Shown here in pieces: positions 36,424 to 46,485 of a DNA stretch of 64,000 nt; positions within the stretch are counted from its first letter, which is position 1; every line of letters starts with the position of its first letter. Under the pieces are notes generated by a model. It saw only the letters and a program-made list of their open reading frames with translations, searched no databases and was not told the origin of the DNA. The stretch covers positions 2,671,001-2,735,000 of the forward strand of contig NZ_CP088273.1 of assembly GCF_020731415.2 (NCBI RefSeq), written 5' to 3'. The position numbers were made by a program, and so were the translations under genes. Origin of the DNA: Phyllobacterium sp. T1293 (GTDB lineage Bacteria; Pseudomonadota; Alphaproteobacteria; Rhizobiales; Rhizobiaceae).

Positions 36424-37287
36424 ATGAACGAGAAAAAATTTCTGGCAGAGCAATTCGAGGCCAATCGCACGCATTTGCGGCAGGTTGCCTACCGTATGCT
36501 GGGCTCCATGACCGAAGCTGAGGATGCGGTGCAGGAAGTCTGGCTGCGGCTCAACCGCGCGGAAACGGGTGATGTCGATAATCTTGGCGGGTGGCTGACA
36601 ACCGTGATCTCCCGCATCTGTCTCGACATGCTGCGCGCACGCAAATCACGCCGTGAGGACCAGCTAACCCCGCAAACGCCAGAACCGGTGGCGGGCGGCG
36701 ATCCTGAACGCGATGTGGTGATGGCGGATTCAGTTGGTGCCGCACTTTTGGTGGTATTGGAGAAGCTGGCGCCTGCCGAGCGGCTGGCTTTCGTGCTGCA
36801 CGATATGTTCGGCGTGTCCTTTGACGAAATCGCGCCCATTGTCGATCGCACGCCGGATGCGGCGCGGCAGCTTGCCAGCCGGGCACGGCGGCGGGTGCAA
36901 GGAACCGAGACCACACCGGAACGCAACCTTGCCCGGCAGCGTGAAGTGGTAACTGCCTTTCTGGCCGCGTCGCGTGGCGGGGATTTCAGTGCGCTTCTGG
37001 CGCTGCTTGATCCGGATGTGGTCTTCCGTGCCGACAATACTGCGGTACAGATGGGCTCACTGGCGGAAATTCGTGGTGCCGAGGCTGTGGCCAATACATT
37101 CAAGGGACGAGCACAGGGCGCTCTGCCAGCACTTATCGATGGTGCGCTGGCTATTGTTGTCTCTATTCAGGGCCAGTTGCGTGTGGTGCTGAACCTGACA
37201 ATGGTGGATGAAAAAATCACCGCCATCGAGGCTATCGCCGATCCGGAACGCCTCGGTGGCTTTGATCTGGTGATGCTGGACAATTGA
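36424..37287 (+). CDS. ECF41-type RNA polymerase sigma factor with SnoaL-like C-terminal domain
   Basis: The 287-residue protein has sigma region 2 (about 12-80: LRQVAYRMLGSMTEAEDAVQ, EVWLRLNRAE, TVISRICLDMLRARKSRRED), sigma region 4 (about 110-165: LAPAERLAFVLHDMFGVSFD, EIAPIVDRTPDAARQLASRA, RRRV) and a SnoaL/NTF2-like domain to the end, with ADPERL in the place of the ECF41 NPDKL motif. ECF41 factors lack an anti-sigma gene and are controlled by their own C-terminal domain. The divergent CMD gene is their usual target. AGGAAAT precedes the ATG at 36424. Confidence 0.93.
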   Translation: MNEKKFLAEQFEANRTHLRQVAYRMLGSMTEAEDAVQEVWLRLNRAETGDVDNLGGWLTTVISRICLDMLRARKSRREDQLTPQTPEPVAGGDPERDVVMADSVGAALLVVLEKLAPAERLAFVLHDMFGVSFDEIAPIVDRTPDAARQLASRARRRVQGTETTPERNLARQREVVTAFLAASRGGDFSALLALLDPDVVFRADNTAVQMGSLAEIRGAEAVANTFKGRAQGALPALIDGALAIVVSIQGQLRVVLNLTMVDEKITAIEAIADPERLGGFDLVMLDN

Positions 37288-37293
37288 ACCATC

Positions 37294-37324
37294 ATGAACG
37301 AGGCCGGATAGCGGCCTCGTTCAT
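37294..37324. terminator. 12-base perfect hairpin between convergent genes
   Basis: ATGAACGAGGCC (37294-37305) and GGCCTCGTTCAT (37313-37324) pair perfectly with a 7-base loop, between the sigma gene and the convergent Sco-like gene. No T-run follows on either strand, so it is a likely but not canonical bidirectional terminator. Confidence 0.6.
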
Positions 37325-37334
37325 CGTTGGGAAA

Positions 37335-37925
37335 TCAGGAGGCGATGAGAAGCCGCAGCTTCTTCAACGCCATTTCTGTGGTTTCCTTGTAGTCGATGGT
37401 GCTTTTCAGCCGGGCGTCCCGGTCCAGCAGCATCACCGATGCCGTATGGTCCATGGTGTAGTCGCCATTTTCCGTCGGCACCTTGCGGGCGTAAATCTTC
37501 CAGCCCTTGATGAGTTTCTCGACTTCCTTGGGATCGCCGGTGATACCGGTGATCCGGTCGGTAAAGGCAGCGGTATAGCCCTTCATCACCTCGGGCGTGT
37601 CACGCTCAGGATCAACAGAGATGAAAAAGACACGCAGATCCTTGCCTTCATCCCCCAGAGCCTTGAGCCAGCCCGCCATTTCAAACAGCGTGGTCGGGCA
37701 GACTTCCGGACAGTGGGTAAAGCCAAAGAACAAGGCTGTCGGATGGCCCTCGAACGCCGCTTGGGTGATTGGCGCACCGTTCTGATCAATCAGGGAAAAC
37801 GGAGCACCAAGCTTGACCGGCTCTATCTCATTGCCATTGCGGGCACTTAGATAGGTGAAGGCAAGGAAGATCATCAAAAGAGCGATGACCGACCACAGCG
37901 CTATACGAACATTGCGTACATTCAT
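37335..37925 (-). CDS. SCO1/SenC-family copper chaperone for cytochrome oxidase
   Basis: The 196-residue protein has an N-terminal transmembrane anchor (about 7-28) and a periplasmic thioredoxin-like domain with the copper ligands C72 and C76 in THCPEVCPTT and H160 in YTMDHTASVML. It helps assemble the CuA or CuB site of cytochrome oxidases. Its ATG at 37925 overlaps the stop of the PCuAC gene by 1 base. PCuAC proteins supply copper to Sco and CuA, so the pair fits one pathway. Confidence 0.95.
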   Translation of the reverse strand: MNVRNVRIALWSVIALLMIFLAFTYLSARNGNEIEPVKLGAPFSLIDQNGAPITQAAFEGHPTALFFGFTHCPEVCPTTLFEMAGWLKALGDEGKDLRVFFISVDPERDTPEVMKGYTAAFTDRITGITGDPKEVEKLIKGWKIYARKVPTENGDYTMDHTASVMLLDRDARLKSTIDYKETTEMALKKLRLLIAS

Positions 37926-38461
37926 CACTGGCCATGCCCCGTGGACGTCGCGCCAGCGGCTTCCACTTTCAGATTGACCTGAACCTTGCCTGCCTTCTGG
38001 AATTCCAGTGTGACGGGGACCGTTTCACCCTGCTTCAACGGCTGCTTGATTTCGAGCAGCATCAGGTGCATGCCGCCCGGCTCAAGTTCGATGGTTTCGC
38101 CAGCGGGAATTTCCACACCATCGGCAAGCTGGCGCATTTTCATCACCTCGCCATCCATTTTCATTTCGTGGACTTCGACGCGGGCTGCGGCGGGGCTGGA
38201 GCCACCGAGCAGACGGTCGGCTTCCTTGGCTTCGTTGGTGATCGAGATATAGCCGCCGCCCACTTTGGCGCCCGGCAATGTGGCGCGGGTGAAGGCATCG
38301 GTGAAGACAAGATTGCCGACCTTCACAGCATCCTGTGCCCCGTCTTTTTTCATCTTGGCCATATCGCCCTTGCTCATGGCCGAGTGATCATGGGCCAGTG
38401 CAGGCACTGCAAAGGATGTCGCCAGAAGGGCAATAGCCGCAAATTTGAGAGTGGATTTCAT
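37925..38461 (-). CDS. PCuAC-type periplasmic copper chaperone
   Basis: The 178-residue protein has a signal peptide (FAAIALLATSFAVPALA) and the PCu(A)C motif: VEVHEMKMDGEVMKM and GGMHLML with the copper-binding His and Met residues. There is a Met/His-rich stretch (DHSAMSKGDMAKMKKDG) after the signal, which may bind extra copper. ATG 38461 has GGAG upstream. It is in an operon with Sco-like, PepSY and DUF2946 genes, pointing to copper delivery to heme-copper oxidase. Confidence 0.93.
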   Translation of the reverse strand: MKSTLKFAAIALLATSFAVPALAHDHSAMSKGDMAKMKKDGAQDAVKVGNLVFTDAFTRATLPGAKVGGGYISITNEAKEADRLLGGSSPAAARVEVHEMKMDGEVMKMRQLADGVEIPAGETIELEPGGMHLMLLEIKQPLKQGETVPVTLEFQKAGKVQVNLKVEAAGATSTGHGQ

Positions 38462-38484
38462 GGACGTTCTCCAGTTCCGTTTGG

Positions 38485-39849
38485 TTATGAGAATACGCGC
38501 TTGAGCGGGGAAGGAATACGCTGGATCAGCTGATCCAGAACAAGCATCGCCAGAATGGCAAACCCGGTGAGCGGGAAGAGCACACCGAAGCTGAGGATGA
38601 CCAAAGTCAGCGCCGCAAAGACGCTTTTTTGCGAAGGCATGGGCGGCACACCAAGACGACCCGAAGGACGGCGCTTCCACCACATGATCACGGCGGAAAC
38701 CGCCGCAAGAATAATGGCAAAGCAGGTAACAAGCATGACAATCTGGTTGAGGAGCCCCCAATACTGGCCCATGTGAACGCCAATGCCAAACTCGATTGCC
38801 TTGGCACCCGCGCCATAATCGGCAAACTTCAGATCAACCAGCGGCTTGCCTGTGTATTGATCGAAATGGATCGTCCGCTGTTTGGCGATGTCATCGGGAA
38901 AGATCGCCGCCGTATAGACACCTTCCGGATCGGATGGCAGCGAAACCTCGAAACCGGAGGTAATGCCTTCGGCCTTGGCGGATGTGACGATCTGATCGAG
39001 GCCAACGCTCTTTACGACGCCATCAACTGTCGAGGTTGGAACGGGTGCATTCTCGACGGTCCAGCCTGCTTCGGTCAGCACATCCTTTGTCGGGATTTGC
39101 GACATAGGTGTCTCGTTCCAGAGCTGTGTGGGATAGCCAAGACCGTTATTTGCCAATGTTCCATTGAGCTTGTCGCCCCAATAGGATGACCAGGGCATGC
39201 CTGTAATGGCAAGAAAGAAGATCAGGGCACCGGCTACCGCACCAGTCACCGCATGCAGATCGCGCCAGAACACCCGCTTGTCAGGCGTGCCGCGCACTGT
39301 AATGACACCGCCACTCTGCTTGCGCGGCCACCAGAGATAGAAGCCGGTGACAACGAGGATCAATGCGAGACCGCCAACGGCTTCGACCACCCGGTCAAGT
39401 GCAAAGCCGAAATAGACCAGACTATGGATCTTGCGCACGACCCAGTTGAATTCCTGCTTCTCCGCAACCTTGCCAAGAACAGAACCCGTATAGGGATCAA
39501 CAAAGACAAGCACCTTTCCGGCATCGGTGCCGACAATTACCCGTGCCGATTGGGTTGGCGTTGATGGATCACGATAGCGCAGGATTGCCGAATCCGGGAC
39601 CGCCGCCTGCGCATTCTTGATCAATAGCGATGGCGCAAGCGTCTCGCTTTTGGGCGTGACGACATTACGATAGGCAAAGGCCGTATTGTCGATCTCATCC
39701 TTGAAGAGATAGAGCCCGCCGGTGATGGCGAGATTGAGCATGAAGGGAATGACCAGAAGGCCAGCGAAAAAATGCCAACGCCAGATGGCGCGGTAGAGAG
39801 ATTGACTGATGTCCTTGGGCTTCTCCGAAGCCAGAGTTGAGACGCTCAT
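38485..39849 (-). CDS. PepSY-domain membrane protein (PiuB-like)
   Basis: The 454-residue protein has four transmembrane helices (about 27-47, 160-180, 205-225 and one near 400) with PepSY domains between. The start LYRAIWRWHFFAGLLVIPFM is the PepSY-associated TM signature, and FGIGVHMGQYWGLLNQIVML is seen near the end. Family members are linked to iron-siderophore reduction or metal homeostasis; function is not proven. It lies between DUF2946 and PCuAC genes in the copper operon. Confidence 0.85.
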   Translation of the reverse strand: MSVSTLASEKPKDISQSLYRAIWRWHFFAGLLVIPFMLNLAITGGLYLFKDEIDNTAFAYRNVVTPKSETLAPSLLIKNAQAAVPDSAILRYRDPSTPTQSARVIVGTDAGKVLVFVDPYTGSVLGKVAEKQEFNWVVRKIHSLVYFGFALDRVVEAVGGLALILVVTGFYLWWPRKQSGGVITVRGTPDKRVFWRDLHAVTGAVAGALIFFLAITGMPWSSYWGDKLNGTLANNGLGYPTQLWNETPMSQIPTKDVLTEAGWTVENAPVPTSTVDGVVKSVGLDQIVTSAKAEGITSGFEVSLPSDPEGVYTAAIFPDDIAKQRTIHFDQYTGKPLVDLKFADYGAGAKAIEFGIGVHMGQYWGLLNQIVMLVTCFAIILAAVSAVIMWWKRRPSGRLGVPPMPSQKSVFAALTLVILSFGVLFPLTGFAILAMLVLDQLIQRIPSPLKRVFS

Positions 39850-39964
39850 GCGTGTTCCAATCGTCCGAAAGCAACAATGATTGACCTGTCAAAGGCCAAT
39901 GGATGCGCCAAAAATGGCGCAACCCTTCCGTTCGATGGCGGACCAGCGTGCGAAAGGGTTCCTG

Positions 39965-40348
39965 TCAGACGAGTGGGGGAGCCTGCGGCGGCGCTGCCGG
40001 AGGATAAAGGCTGCGGGCAATCAGAACCGCTTCACGCTTGATGGCAAGCGAGCGAACAGGTTCGACCTTCAAGCCACCCGTATGGGGCGGGGTGGCAAGA
40101 ATGAACGATGCGGAAAGACGGCATGCCTCGCAGCTATTGCCATGATAGGCGCTCTTGTGCGGGTCCTGATCACCACTGCCGGGAAGGCAGAGCACGGGAA
40201 CAGTACCGTCAGGCAGCGTATAGGCAGCAAGATCAATCTGATCGCTGGGCGCGGCGATGACCGGCTGATGGGCAAAGGCGACGAAGACAAGCGCCAGCGC
40301 GCACAGCATGCGCACAGCCAGTTGCCAATCGTATCCATATTTGCGCAT
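39965..40348 (-). CDS. DUF2946 protein, secreted or membrane anchored
   Basis: The 127-residue protein has an N-terminal hydrophobic segment (MLCALALVFVAFAHQPVIA) and the family motif GNSCEACRLSASFILATPP with CXXC. DUF2946 genes often flank copper-handling genes. The start is ATG 40348; a GTG at 40351 is also in frame. It is the first of four genes in this cluster and is 115 bases from the PepSY gene. Confidence 0.78.
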   Translation of the reverse strand: MRKYGYDWQLAVRMLCALALVFVAFAHQPVIAAPSDQIDLAAYTLPDGTVPVLCLPGSGDQDPHKSAYHGNSCEACRLSASFILATPPHTGGLKVEPVRSLAIKREAVLIARSLYPPAAPPQAPPLV

Positions 40349-40454
40349 CACATCCCCGTTGTGCGATTTTGGCCCGTTTTGCGGTTCCGGCTAACCAGAT
40401 ACTCCAGCTTGCAGGCGAAATCTATGCGGCAAAGCGACAAATGCCCGGAGATAC

Positions 40455-41006
40455 TTATGACGAGAGAAAATTGATCTCGATCAGCCATGCATGGGACGGC
40501 ATAGTTTCGAATGTTACCGTTTCCGATGTTGCAAGATGCAACACATCGTCGGGTCCAAGCGTTTCGCCCGACACCAGCTGGGCATTATCGCGCAGAAGCA
40601 CAAAAGTCTGCTCGCCATCGCCACGCGCAACCGCCCTGTCCAACCGGCTAAGCTGCGCCTGATATCTTCCGCGCCTGATCATAACATTGAGATCCGTCAC
40701 CTCATGCAAGACCTCTGCGCTTGTGGGCGTATCGCCGGGGAATGCCATAGCCGGACATGACGGATCGAGCTTTTCAGGCGGACGACCATCTACGGTCAGC
40801 ACCATCTCGCCTTCAAGCACGGCCAGCACCCTGTTGATCCCGGCAAAGGCCGAGAACGGGCCTGAATTGGGTACTTTCGCCATGCTGATACGCCAGTCGA
40901 AACTGTCGACCGATGCACCCTCAGGAAAAACGGCAATTTCGGTGGTGACACCCTTGCCGTTCTTCCATGGCATCTTCCGGTGATCAGCCGCACGCAGGAT
41001 GCGCAT
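40455..41006 (-). CDS. hutD: HutD-family protein
   Basis: The 183-residue cupin-like protein starts RILRAADHRKMPWKNGKGVT, the HutD signature, followed by DWRISMAKVPNSGPFSAFAG. It is linked to histidine utilisation, where it has been proposed to limit urocanate accumulation; its activity is unproven. ATG 41006 overlaps the hutU stop by 1 base; a longer in-frame ORF to 41051 lies inside hutU. It is the last gene of the hutIHGUD operon. Confidence 0.88.
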   Translation of the reverse strand: MRILRAADHRKMPWKNGKGVTTEIAVFPEGASVDSFDWRISMAKVPNSGPFSAFAGINRVLAVLEGEMVLTVDGRPPEKLDPSCPAMAFPGDTPTSAEVLHEVTDLNVMIRRGRYQAQLSRLDRAVARGDGEQTFVLLRDNAQLVSGETLGPDDVLHLATSETVTFETMPSHAWLIEINFLSS

Positions 41007-42679
41007 CAGCCGAGAATACCCGGCAGGTTGAGGCCCTTCTCTTTGGCGCAATCAATGGCGATCTCATAGCCCGCATCCGCATGGCGCATGACGCCGGTTG
41101 CCGGATCGTTCCAGAGAACGCGCTCAAGACGGCGCTTGGCATCATCAGTACCATCGGCGCAGATAACCATGCCCGCATGCTGCGAGAAGCCCATGCCGAC
41201 ACCGCCGCCATGATGGAGCGAAACCCATGTGGCACCGGATGCCGTGTTGAGCAAAGCATTGAGCAATGGCCAATCGGAAACCGCATCGGAGCCGTCCTTC
41301 ATCGCTTCGGTTTCGCGGTTTGGCGAGGCGACGGAGCCGGAATCCAGATGATCGCGACCGATGACAACGGGCGCTTTCAGCTCGCCCGTTCTTACCATTT
41401 CATTGAACGCAAGGCCAAGACGATGGCGATCCCCCAGACCAACCCAGCAGATACGTGCGGGCAGGCCCTGAAACGCGATACGGTCACGCGCCATGTCGAG
41501 CCAGTTGTGCAGGTGGGTATTGCCGGGTGTCAGTTCCTTCACCTTGGCATCGGTCTTGTAGATATCTTCAGGATCGCCGGAAAGTGCAGCCCAGCGGAAC
41601 GGACCAATGCCGCGGCAGAACAGCGGACGAATATAGGCAGGAACGAAGCCGGGGAATGCAAAGGCGTTTTCAAGCCCCTCATCCTTGGCAACCTGACGGA
41701 TATTATTGCCATAATCGAGCGTCGGCACACCGGCATTCCAGAAGGCAATCATCGCCTCCACATGTTCGCGCATGGAGGCACGGGCGGCTTTTTCGACCGC
41801 CTTGGGGTCGCTTTCGCGCTTGGCTTTCCATTCGGCCATGCTCCAGCCCTTGGGCAGATAGCCGTTGATCGGATCATGCGCCGAGGTCTGGTCGGTCACG
41901 ATGTCAGGACGCACACCGCGGCGCACCAGTTCGGGCAGGATTTCAGCGGCATTGCCAAGAAGGCCAACGGACTTGGCTTCGCCAGCCTTGGTCCAGCGAT
42001 CAATCATTGCGAGCGCTTCATCGAGCGTTTCAGCTTTGGCATCAACGTAGCGCGTGCGCAGGCGGAAATCGATGGAATCAGGATTGCACTCAACCGCGAG
42101 GCAGCAGGCACCGGCCATAACAGCGGCCAGCGGCTGTGCGCCGCCCATGCCACCAAGACCACCGGTCAGAATCCACTTGCCCTTGAGACTGCCGCCATAA
42201 TGCTGGCGGCCAGCCTCGACAAAGGTCTCATAGGTGCCCTGAACAATGCCCTGCGTACCGATATAAATCCATGAACCGGCGGTCATCTGGCCATACATGG
42301 CCAGACCCTTCTTATCCAGTTCGTTGAAATGGTCCCATGTGGCCCAATGGGGAACGAGGTTCGAATTGGCGATGAGCACACGCGGCGCATCCGCATGGGT
42401 GCGGAAAACACCAACCGGTTTGCCGGATTGCACGAGCAGCGTCTCATCCTCGTTCAATGTTTTCAGGGTGGAGACGATCTTGTCGAAATCATCCCATGTG
42501 CGGGTGGCGCGGCCAATGCCGCCATAAACCACCAGTTCATTGGGGTTTTCGGCGACATCCGGATCGAGATTGTTCATCAGCATGCGCAGCGGCGCTTCGG
42601 TCATCCAGGATTTGGTGTTGAGTTCCGTACCACGGGGGCTACGAATTTCACGGATATTGTGGCGTGGATTGTTCATCAT
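41006..42679 (-). CDS. hutU: Urocanate hydratase
   Basis: The 557-residue enzyme (urocanase) converts urocanate to imidazolonepropionate with tightly bound NAD+. Landmarks are [14 protein letters not shown] at the start, [37 protein letters not shown], the NAD-binding [14 protein letters not shown] and the C-terminal [14 protein letters not shown] [15 protein letters not shown]. The ATG at 42679 overlaps the hutG stop by one base (TAATG). It sits in the standard hut order. Confidence 0.98.
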   Translation of the reverse strand: MMNNPRHNIREIRSPRGTELNTKSWMTEAPLRMLMNNLDPDVAENPNELVVYGGIGRATRTWDDFDKIVSTLKTLNEDETLLVQSGKPVGVFRTHADAPRVLIANSNLVPHWATWDHFNELDKKGLAMYGQMTAGSWIYIGTQGIVQGTYETFVEAGRQHYGGSLKGKWILTGGLGGMGGAQPLAAVMAGACCLAVECNPDSIDFRLRTRYVDAKAETLDEALAMIDRWTKAGEAKSVGLLGNAAEILPELVRRGVRPDIVTDQTSAHDPINGYLPKGWSMAEWKAKRESDPKAVEKAARASMREHVEAMIAFWNAGVPTLDYGNNIRQVAKDEGLENAFAFPGFVPAYIRPLFCRGIGPFRWAALSGDPEDIYKTDAKVKELTPGNTHLHNWLDMARDRIAFQGLPARICWVGLGDRHRLGLAFNEMVRTGELKAPVVIGRDHLDSGSVASPNRETEAMKDGSDAVSDWPLLNALLNTASGATWVSLHHGGGVGMGFSQHAGMVICADGTDDAKRRLERVLWNDPATGVMRHADAGYEIAIDCAKEKGLNLPGILG

Positions 42680-43476
42680 TAGCTCCCCAGCTTGAAGGCG
42701 GTTTGTTCGAGATTTTCGAGAATGTCTTTGAGATGTTTGCGCAGGCGCTCGGCCTTCGTCTCATCATAGGCAAAGGGCGGCGCTTCGGTCTGCAAATGGG
42801 TGGACTGTGCCAGTTCCATCTGGATCGCATGAATACCGAGTTGTGGCTTGCCATAATGGCGCGTGGTCCAGCCACCCTTGAAACGGCCGTTCATGACGCC
42901 ATCATAGCCGGATGCCGCAAAGGCAAACCGACCGGCGGCTGCGGCCACCTCAGGCGCGCAGCTTGCGCCCTGATTGGTGCCAATGTTGAAATCGGGCAGT
43001 TTGCCCTCAAACAGGAAGGGGATGTGCGAGCGGATGGAGTGGCAATCATAGAGAATGGCAAGGCCGTGAATATCCTGCACGCGCTTGATCTCAGCGGCAA
43101 GCGCCTCGTGATAGGGCTTGTGAAACTGTTCAAGCCGCTTTTGCGTATCGGCGGCAGGCTTTTCGCCATCGCGCCAGATCGATCTGCCGTCAAAATCCGT
43201 TTCAGGAACGAGGCTGGTTGTATTCTGCCCGGGATAGAGGCTCACATCATCAGGATCGCGATTGGCATCGATGACATAACGATGGAACGTCGCACGTACC
43301 GTCGTCGCTTCAGGCAGAAGGCCATCATACAGCGTGTGAATGTGCCAATCCGTATCGGCAAGCAGCTTGCCGTTTTCGTTGAGGCGGTCCCAGATATCAG
43401 CTGGAACCTCCGTGCCCGTATGCGGCAGGCCCAAAATGACCGGGGATGAACCCTGTTTGACGTCAACAACACTCAT
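42679..43476 (-). CDS. hutG: N-formylglutamate deformylase
   Basis: The 265-residue protein splits N-formylglutamate to glutamate and formate in the five-step histidine pathway. Motifs are [43 protein letters not shown] and the ending [17 protein letters not shown] [12 protein letters not shown], as in the FGase family. It overlaps hutH by 4 bases and hutU by 1. With HutF on the divergent side the locus encodes the deiminase-deformylase branch rather than the formiminoglutamase branch. Confidence 0.95.
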   Translation of the reverse strand: MSVVDVKQGSSPVILGLPHTGTEVPADIWDRLNENGKLLADTDWHIHTLYDGLLPEATTVRATFHRYVIDANRDPDDVSLYPGQNTTSLVPETDFDGRSIWRDGEKPAADTQKRLEQFHKPYHEALAAEIKRVQDIHGLAILYDCHSIRSHIPFLFEGKLPDFNIGTNQGASCAPEVAAAAGRFAFAASGYDGVMNGRFKGGWTTRHYGKPQLGIHAIQMELAQSTHLQTEAPPFAYDETKAERLRKHLKDILENLEQTAFKLGS

Positions 43477-45014
43477 AGGGCGGTATCCAGTGCTGGCAGG
43501 ATGTCGGGGGAAATGGCGGCATTGAGAATGCCGGAACCGACAAGATCGGAAACCGCTTTCAGGTCGGGCGCCATATAGCGGTCTTCATCCAGCGTCGGCA
43601 CAACGGAACGGATCGCCGCATGGGCACGGGTAAGTTCCGGGCTTGTCTGCAGCGGGCTGCGCAGATCAATGCCCTGTGCTGCCGTCAGCGCCTCGATGCC
43701 GATAATCGAGAACAGGTTGTCGGTCATCTGCAACAGACGGCGTGCGCCATGGCAGGCCATGGACACATGGTCTTCCTGATTGGCTGATGTCGGGGTGGAA
43801 TCAACCGAGGCCGGGTGCGACATCTGCTTGTTTTCCGACATCAGTGCAGCGGAGGTCACTTCGGCAATCATCAGGCCGGAATTCAGACCGGGCTTGCGGG
43901 CGAGGAAAGCAGGAAGGCCATAGCTCAAGGCTGGATCGACCAGCAGCGCAATGCGGCGCTGGGCAATCGAGCCGATTTCACAGATTGCAAGCGCAATCTG
44001 GTCGGCGGCGAAAGCCACGGGTTCCGCGTGGAAATTACCGCCCGAAACCACAGAACCATCGCTAAGAACCAGCGGATTGTCGGTCACTGCATTGGCTTCG
44101 ATTTCCAGCGTGCGGGCAGCCATGCGCAGGAGATCAAGGCAGGCACCATCCACCTGCGGCTGGCAGCGGATGCAATAGGGGTCCTGAACGCGCTCGTCAC
44201 CTTCAATATGGCTTGCGCGGATCGGCGAATTTTCAAGCAGACGGCGAAGCGCTGCACCCGTATCCATCTGACCACGATGACCGCGCAGGGTGTGAATATC
44301 CGGATGGAACGGCGCGGATGAGCCCATCGCCGCATCGGTGGACAATGCGCCGGTGATCAGAGCCGATTGGGCGGAACGGTGCGCGCGGAACAGGCCAGCC
44401 AATGCCAGCGCTGTTGAAACCTGCGTGCCGTTGATCAGCGCCAGACCTTCCTTGGCGGCAAGCACTACCGGCTTCAGACCAGCCTTGGCAAGGCCGTCAC
44501 GGGCGGGCATCTGGGCTCCCGCAAACACCACATCGCCCTCGCCGATCATCGCGGCAGCCATATGGGCCAGAGGTGCCAGATCGCCTGAAGCACCAACCGA
44601 GCCTTTTTCGGGGATAACAGGAATGACACCCTTGGCGAGCATACCCTCGATCAGGCTGATCAGTTCAGGGCGGACACCCGAAGCGCCACGACCCAGCGAA
44701 ATAAGCTTCAGCGCCATGATCAGCCGGACAATATTCTCGGGCAGCGCATTACCAACGCCGCAGCAATGCGACAGAATGAGATTGCGCTGGAGCGTTCCGA
44801 CATCAGCCGCATCAATGCGGATCGAAGCAAGTTTGCCGAAGCCGGTGTTGATGCCATAAACAGGGGCGTTCCCGGCGGCGATTTCGGCGATACGCGCAGC
44901 GGCAGCTTCGATGCCCTTGTGGAACGACTGATCAAGCTTGACCGGCATTCCCTGCCAGTAGATTTTTTCCAGTTCGGCGAGAGGAACGGAACCGGGGTGG
45001 AGGACGACAGTCAT
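43473..45014 (-). CDS. hutH: Histidine ammonia-lyase
   Basis: The 513-residue enzyme deaminates histidine to urocanate. The MIO prosthetic group forms from A142-S143-G144 in [16 protein letters not shown], the same numbering as the Pseudomonas enzyme. Y53 lies in [11 protein letters not shown] and [14 protein letters not shown] is present. ATG 45014 gives the usual N-terminus ([18 protein letters not shown]); a longer in-frame ORF to 45068 lies inside hutI. It follows hutI by 2 bases. Confidence 0.98.
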   Translation of the reverse strand: MTVVLHPGSVPLAELEKIYWQGMPVKLDQSFHKGIEAAAARIAEIAAGNAPVYGINTGFGKLASIRIDAADVGTLQRNLILSHCCGVGNALPENIVRLIMALKLISLGRGASGVRPELISLIEGMLAKGVIPVIPEKGSVGASGDLAPLAHMAAAMIGEGDVVFAGAQMPARDGLAKAGLKPVVLAAKEGLALINGTQVSTALALAGLFRAHRSAQSALITGALSTDAAMGSSAPFHPDIHTLRGHRGQMDTGAALRRLLENSPIRASHIEGDERVQDPYCIRCQPQVDGACLDLLRMAARTLEIEANAVTDNPLVLSDGSVVSGGNFHAEPVAFAADQIALAICEIGSIAQRRIALLVDPALSYGLPAFLARKPGLNSGLMIAEVTSAALMSENKQMSHPASVDSTPTSANQEDHVSMACHGARRLLQMTDNLFSIIGIEALTAAQGIDLRSPLQTSPELTRAHAAIRSVVPTLDEDRYMAPDLKAVSDLVGSGILNAAISPDILPALDTAL

Positions 45015-45016
45015 GG

Positions 45017-46210
45017 TTAGGCCTTCAAGATGAGCTGGTGGAGGGGATTGAAGCCAATGCGGTAGCAAAGTTCTGCGGGCTGCGTGGCGTTCCAGATGGC
45101 GATTTCGGCACGCTTGCCCGGAGCGATTGTGCCAAGATCATCCTGCAATCCAAGCGCGTGGGCGGCTTCCCGTGTTGCGCCCGCCAGCGCCTCTTCGGCG
45201 GTCAGGCGGAACAGGGTGCAGGCCATATTCATGGTCAGGAGCAGTGATGTCAGCGGCGATGTGCCGGGATTACAATCCGTAGCGATAGCGATACGCACAC
45301 CGGCTTCACGCAGGGCTTTGACCGGCGGCGCCTGCTCTTCCCGCAATGCATAGAATGCACCGGGCAAAAGCACTGCAACCGTGCCAGCAGCAGCCATAGC
45401 CTTTGCACCATCCTCATCGAGATACTCAAGGTGATCGGCAGACAGCGCACCATAGGAGGCGGCCAATTTTGCACCGCCAAGATTGGAGAGCTGTTCGGCA
45501 TGCAGCTTGACCGGGATGCCAAGCGCCTTGGCCCGGTCAAAAACGCGGGCAATCTGCGCGGGCGAAAAGGCTATGCCCTCGCAGAAGCCATCGACAGCAT
45601 CAACCAGTCCTTGCGCATGGGCGGCATCAAGACCCGGCAAAACAACCTCGGAGATATAATCATCCGCGCGGCCACGATATTCAGGCGGAACCGCATGGGC
45701 AGCGAGGTAGCTGGTACGGATGCGCACCGGGCGCAGCGTGCCGAGGCGGCGCGCCACCCGCAGCATTTTCAGTTCCGTTTCGATATTGAGGCCATAACCG
45801 GATTTAATTTCAACGGTGGAAATACCTTCCGCCAGCAGGGTATCCAAGCGCGGCAGGCTTTGCGCGACGAGTTCATCTTCCGAAAGGCCATTGGTTGATT
45901 TGACCGAGGAGACAATACCGCCGCCTGCCCGGGCGATTTCCTCGTAACTTGCACCCTCAAGCCGCATTTCAAACTCGCGCGCGCGGTTGCCGCCAAACAC
46001 CAGATGGGTATGGCAATCGATCAGTGCAGGCGTTGCCAGACGCCCGCCAAAATCCTGCGTCTCAACGCCTTTCCAATCACCCGGAATGGTCGCACCAACC
46101 CAGGAAATGCAATCATTTTCAATGCCGATCGCACCCGCATCGATCAGGCCATAGGCAGCACCGGTATTCTCCAGCGTCGCAATTCTCAATCCGGAAAGAA
46201 TTTTCCTCAT
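45017..46210 (-). CDS. hutI: Imidazolonepropionase
   Basis: The 397-residue amidohydrolase opens the imidazolone ring to formiminoglutamate. Metal-binding [17 protein letters not shown] and [19 protein letters not shown] are present, and [11 protein letters not shown] near the end holds another Asp ligand. ATG 46210 (AAGG upstream) is preferred to ATG 46231, which has no ribosome site. It leads the hutIHGUD operon, 44 bases from the HutC-type palindrome. Confidence 0.96.
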   Translation of the reverse strand: MRKILSGLRIATLENTGAAYGLIDAGAIGIENDCISWVGATIPGDWKGVETQDFGGRLATPALIDCHTHLVFGGNRAREFEMRLEGASYEEIARAGGGIVSSVKSTNGLSEDELVAQSLPRLDTLLAEGISTVEIKSGYGLNIETELKMLRVARRLGTLRPVRIRTSYLAAHAVPPEYRGRADDYISEVVLPGLDAAHAQGLVDAVDGFCEGIAFSPAQIARVFDRAKALGIPVKLHAEQLSNLGGAKLAASYGALSADHLEYLDEDGAKAMAAAGTVAVLLPGAFYALREEQAPPVKALREAGVRIAIATDCNPGTSPLTSLLLTMNMACTLFRLTAEEALAGATREAAHALGLQDDLGTIAPGKRAEIAIWNATQPAELCYRIGFNPLHQLILKA

Positions 46211-46253
46211 TGGCCTTGATACCATCCCCATTAGCGCTTGCTCATGACGTTAT

Positions 46254-46267
46254 TATGTATATACATA
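46254..46267. promoter_or_regulatory. hutC operator: HutC-type operator in the hut divergent region
   Basis: TATGTATATACATA is a perfect 14-base palindrome with the core GTATATAC, matching the HutC-subfamily consensus GTMTAKAC. It lies 44 bases before hutI on its promoter side. hutC is encoded beside it, so repression of hutIHGUD is the natural reading. A weaker CTTGTACGTAGG match overlaps the hutF ribosome site (46465-46476). Confidence 0.7.
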
Positions 46268-46315
46268 TTATGTCAAGGAGCCGTTGGGTTTGTTGTGTGT
46301 GGGGGTTTGGTTCGT

Positions 46316-46447
46316 GGTTCGTGGTTCGACAAGCTCACCATGAGGCCCTTCGACAGGCTCAGGATGAGGGGAGCTTTATTCTGCAACCTTTGCGACTATC
46401 GTTGCATCCTCACTCTCCCTCATGGTGAGCTTGTCGAACCACGAACC
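46316..46447. repeat. MITE-like element with 30-base perfect inverted ends in the hut regulatory region
   Basis: GGTTCGTGGTTCGACAAGCT plus CACCATGAGG (46316-46345) is the exact reverse complement of 46418-46447, with 72 bases between. The interior carries a CCTTCGACAGGCTCAGGATG half-element and the CTGCAACCTTTGCG motif seen also at 20.6 kb. It lies between the hutI operator and the hutF start. Confidence 0.8.
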
Positions 46448-46485
46448 AAAAACCGAGTTAACCGCTTGTACGTAGGAAATAAAAA

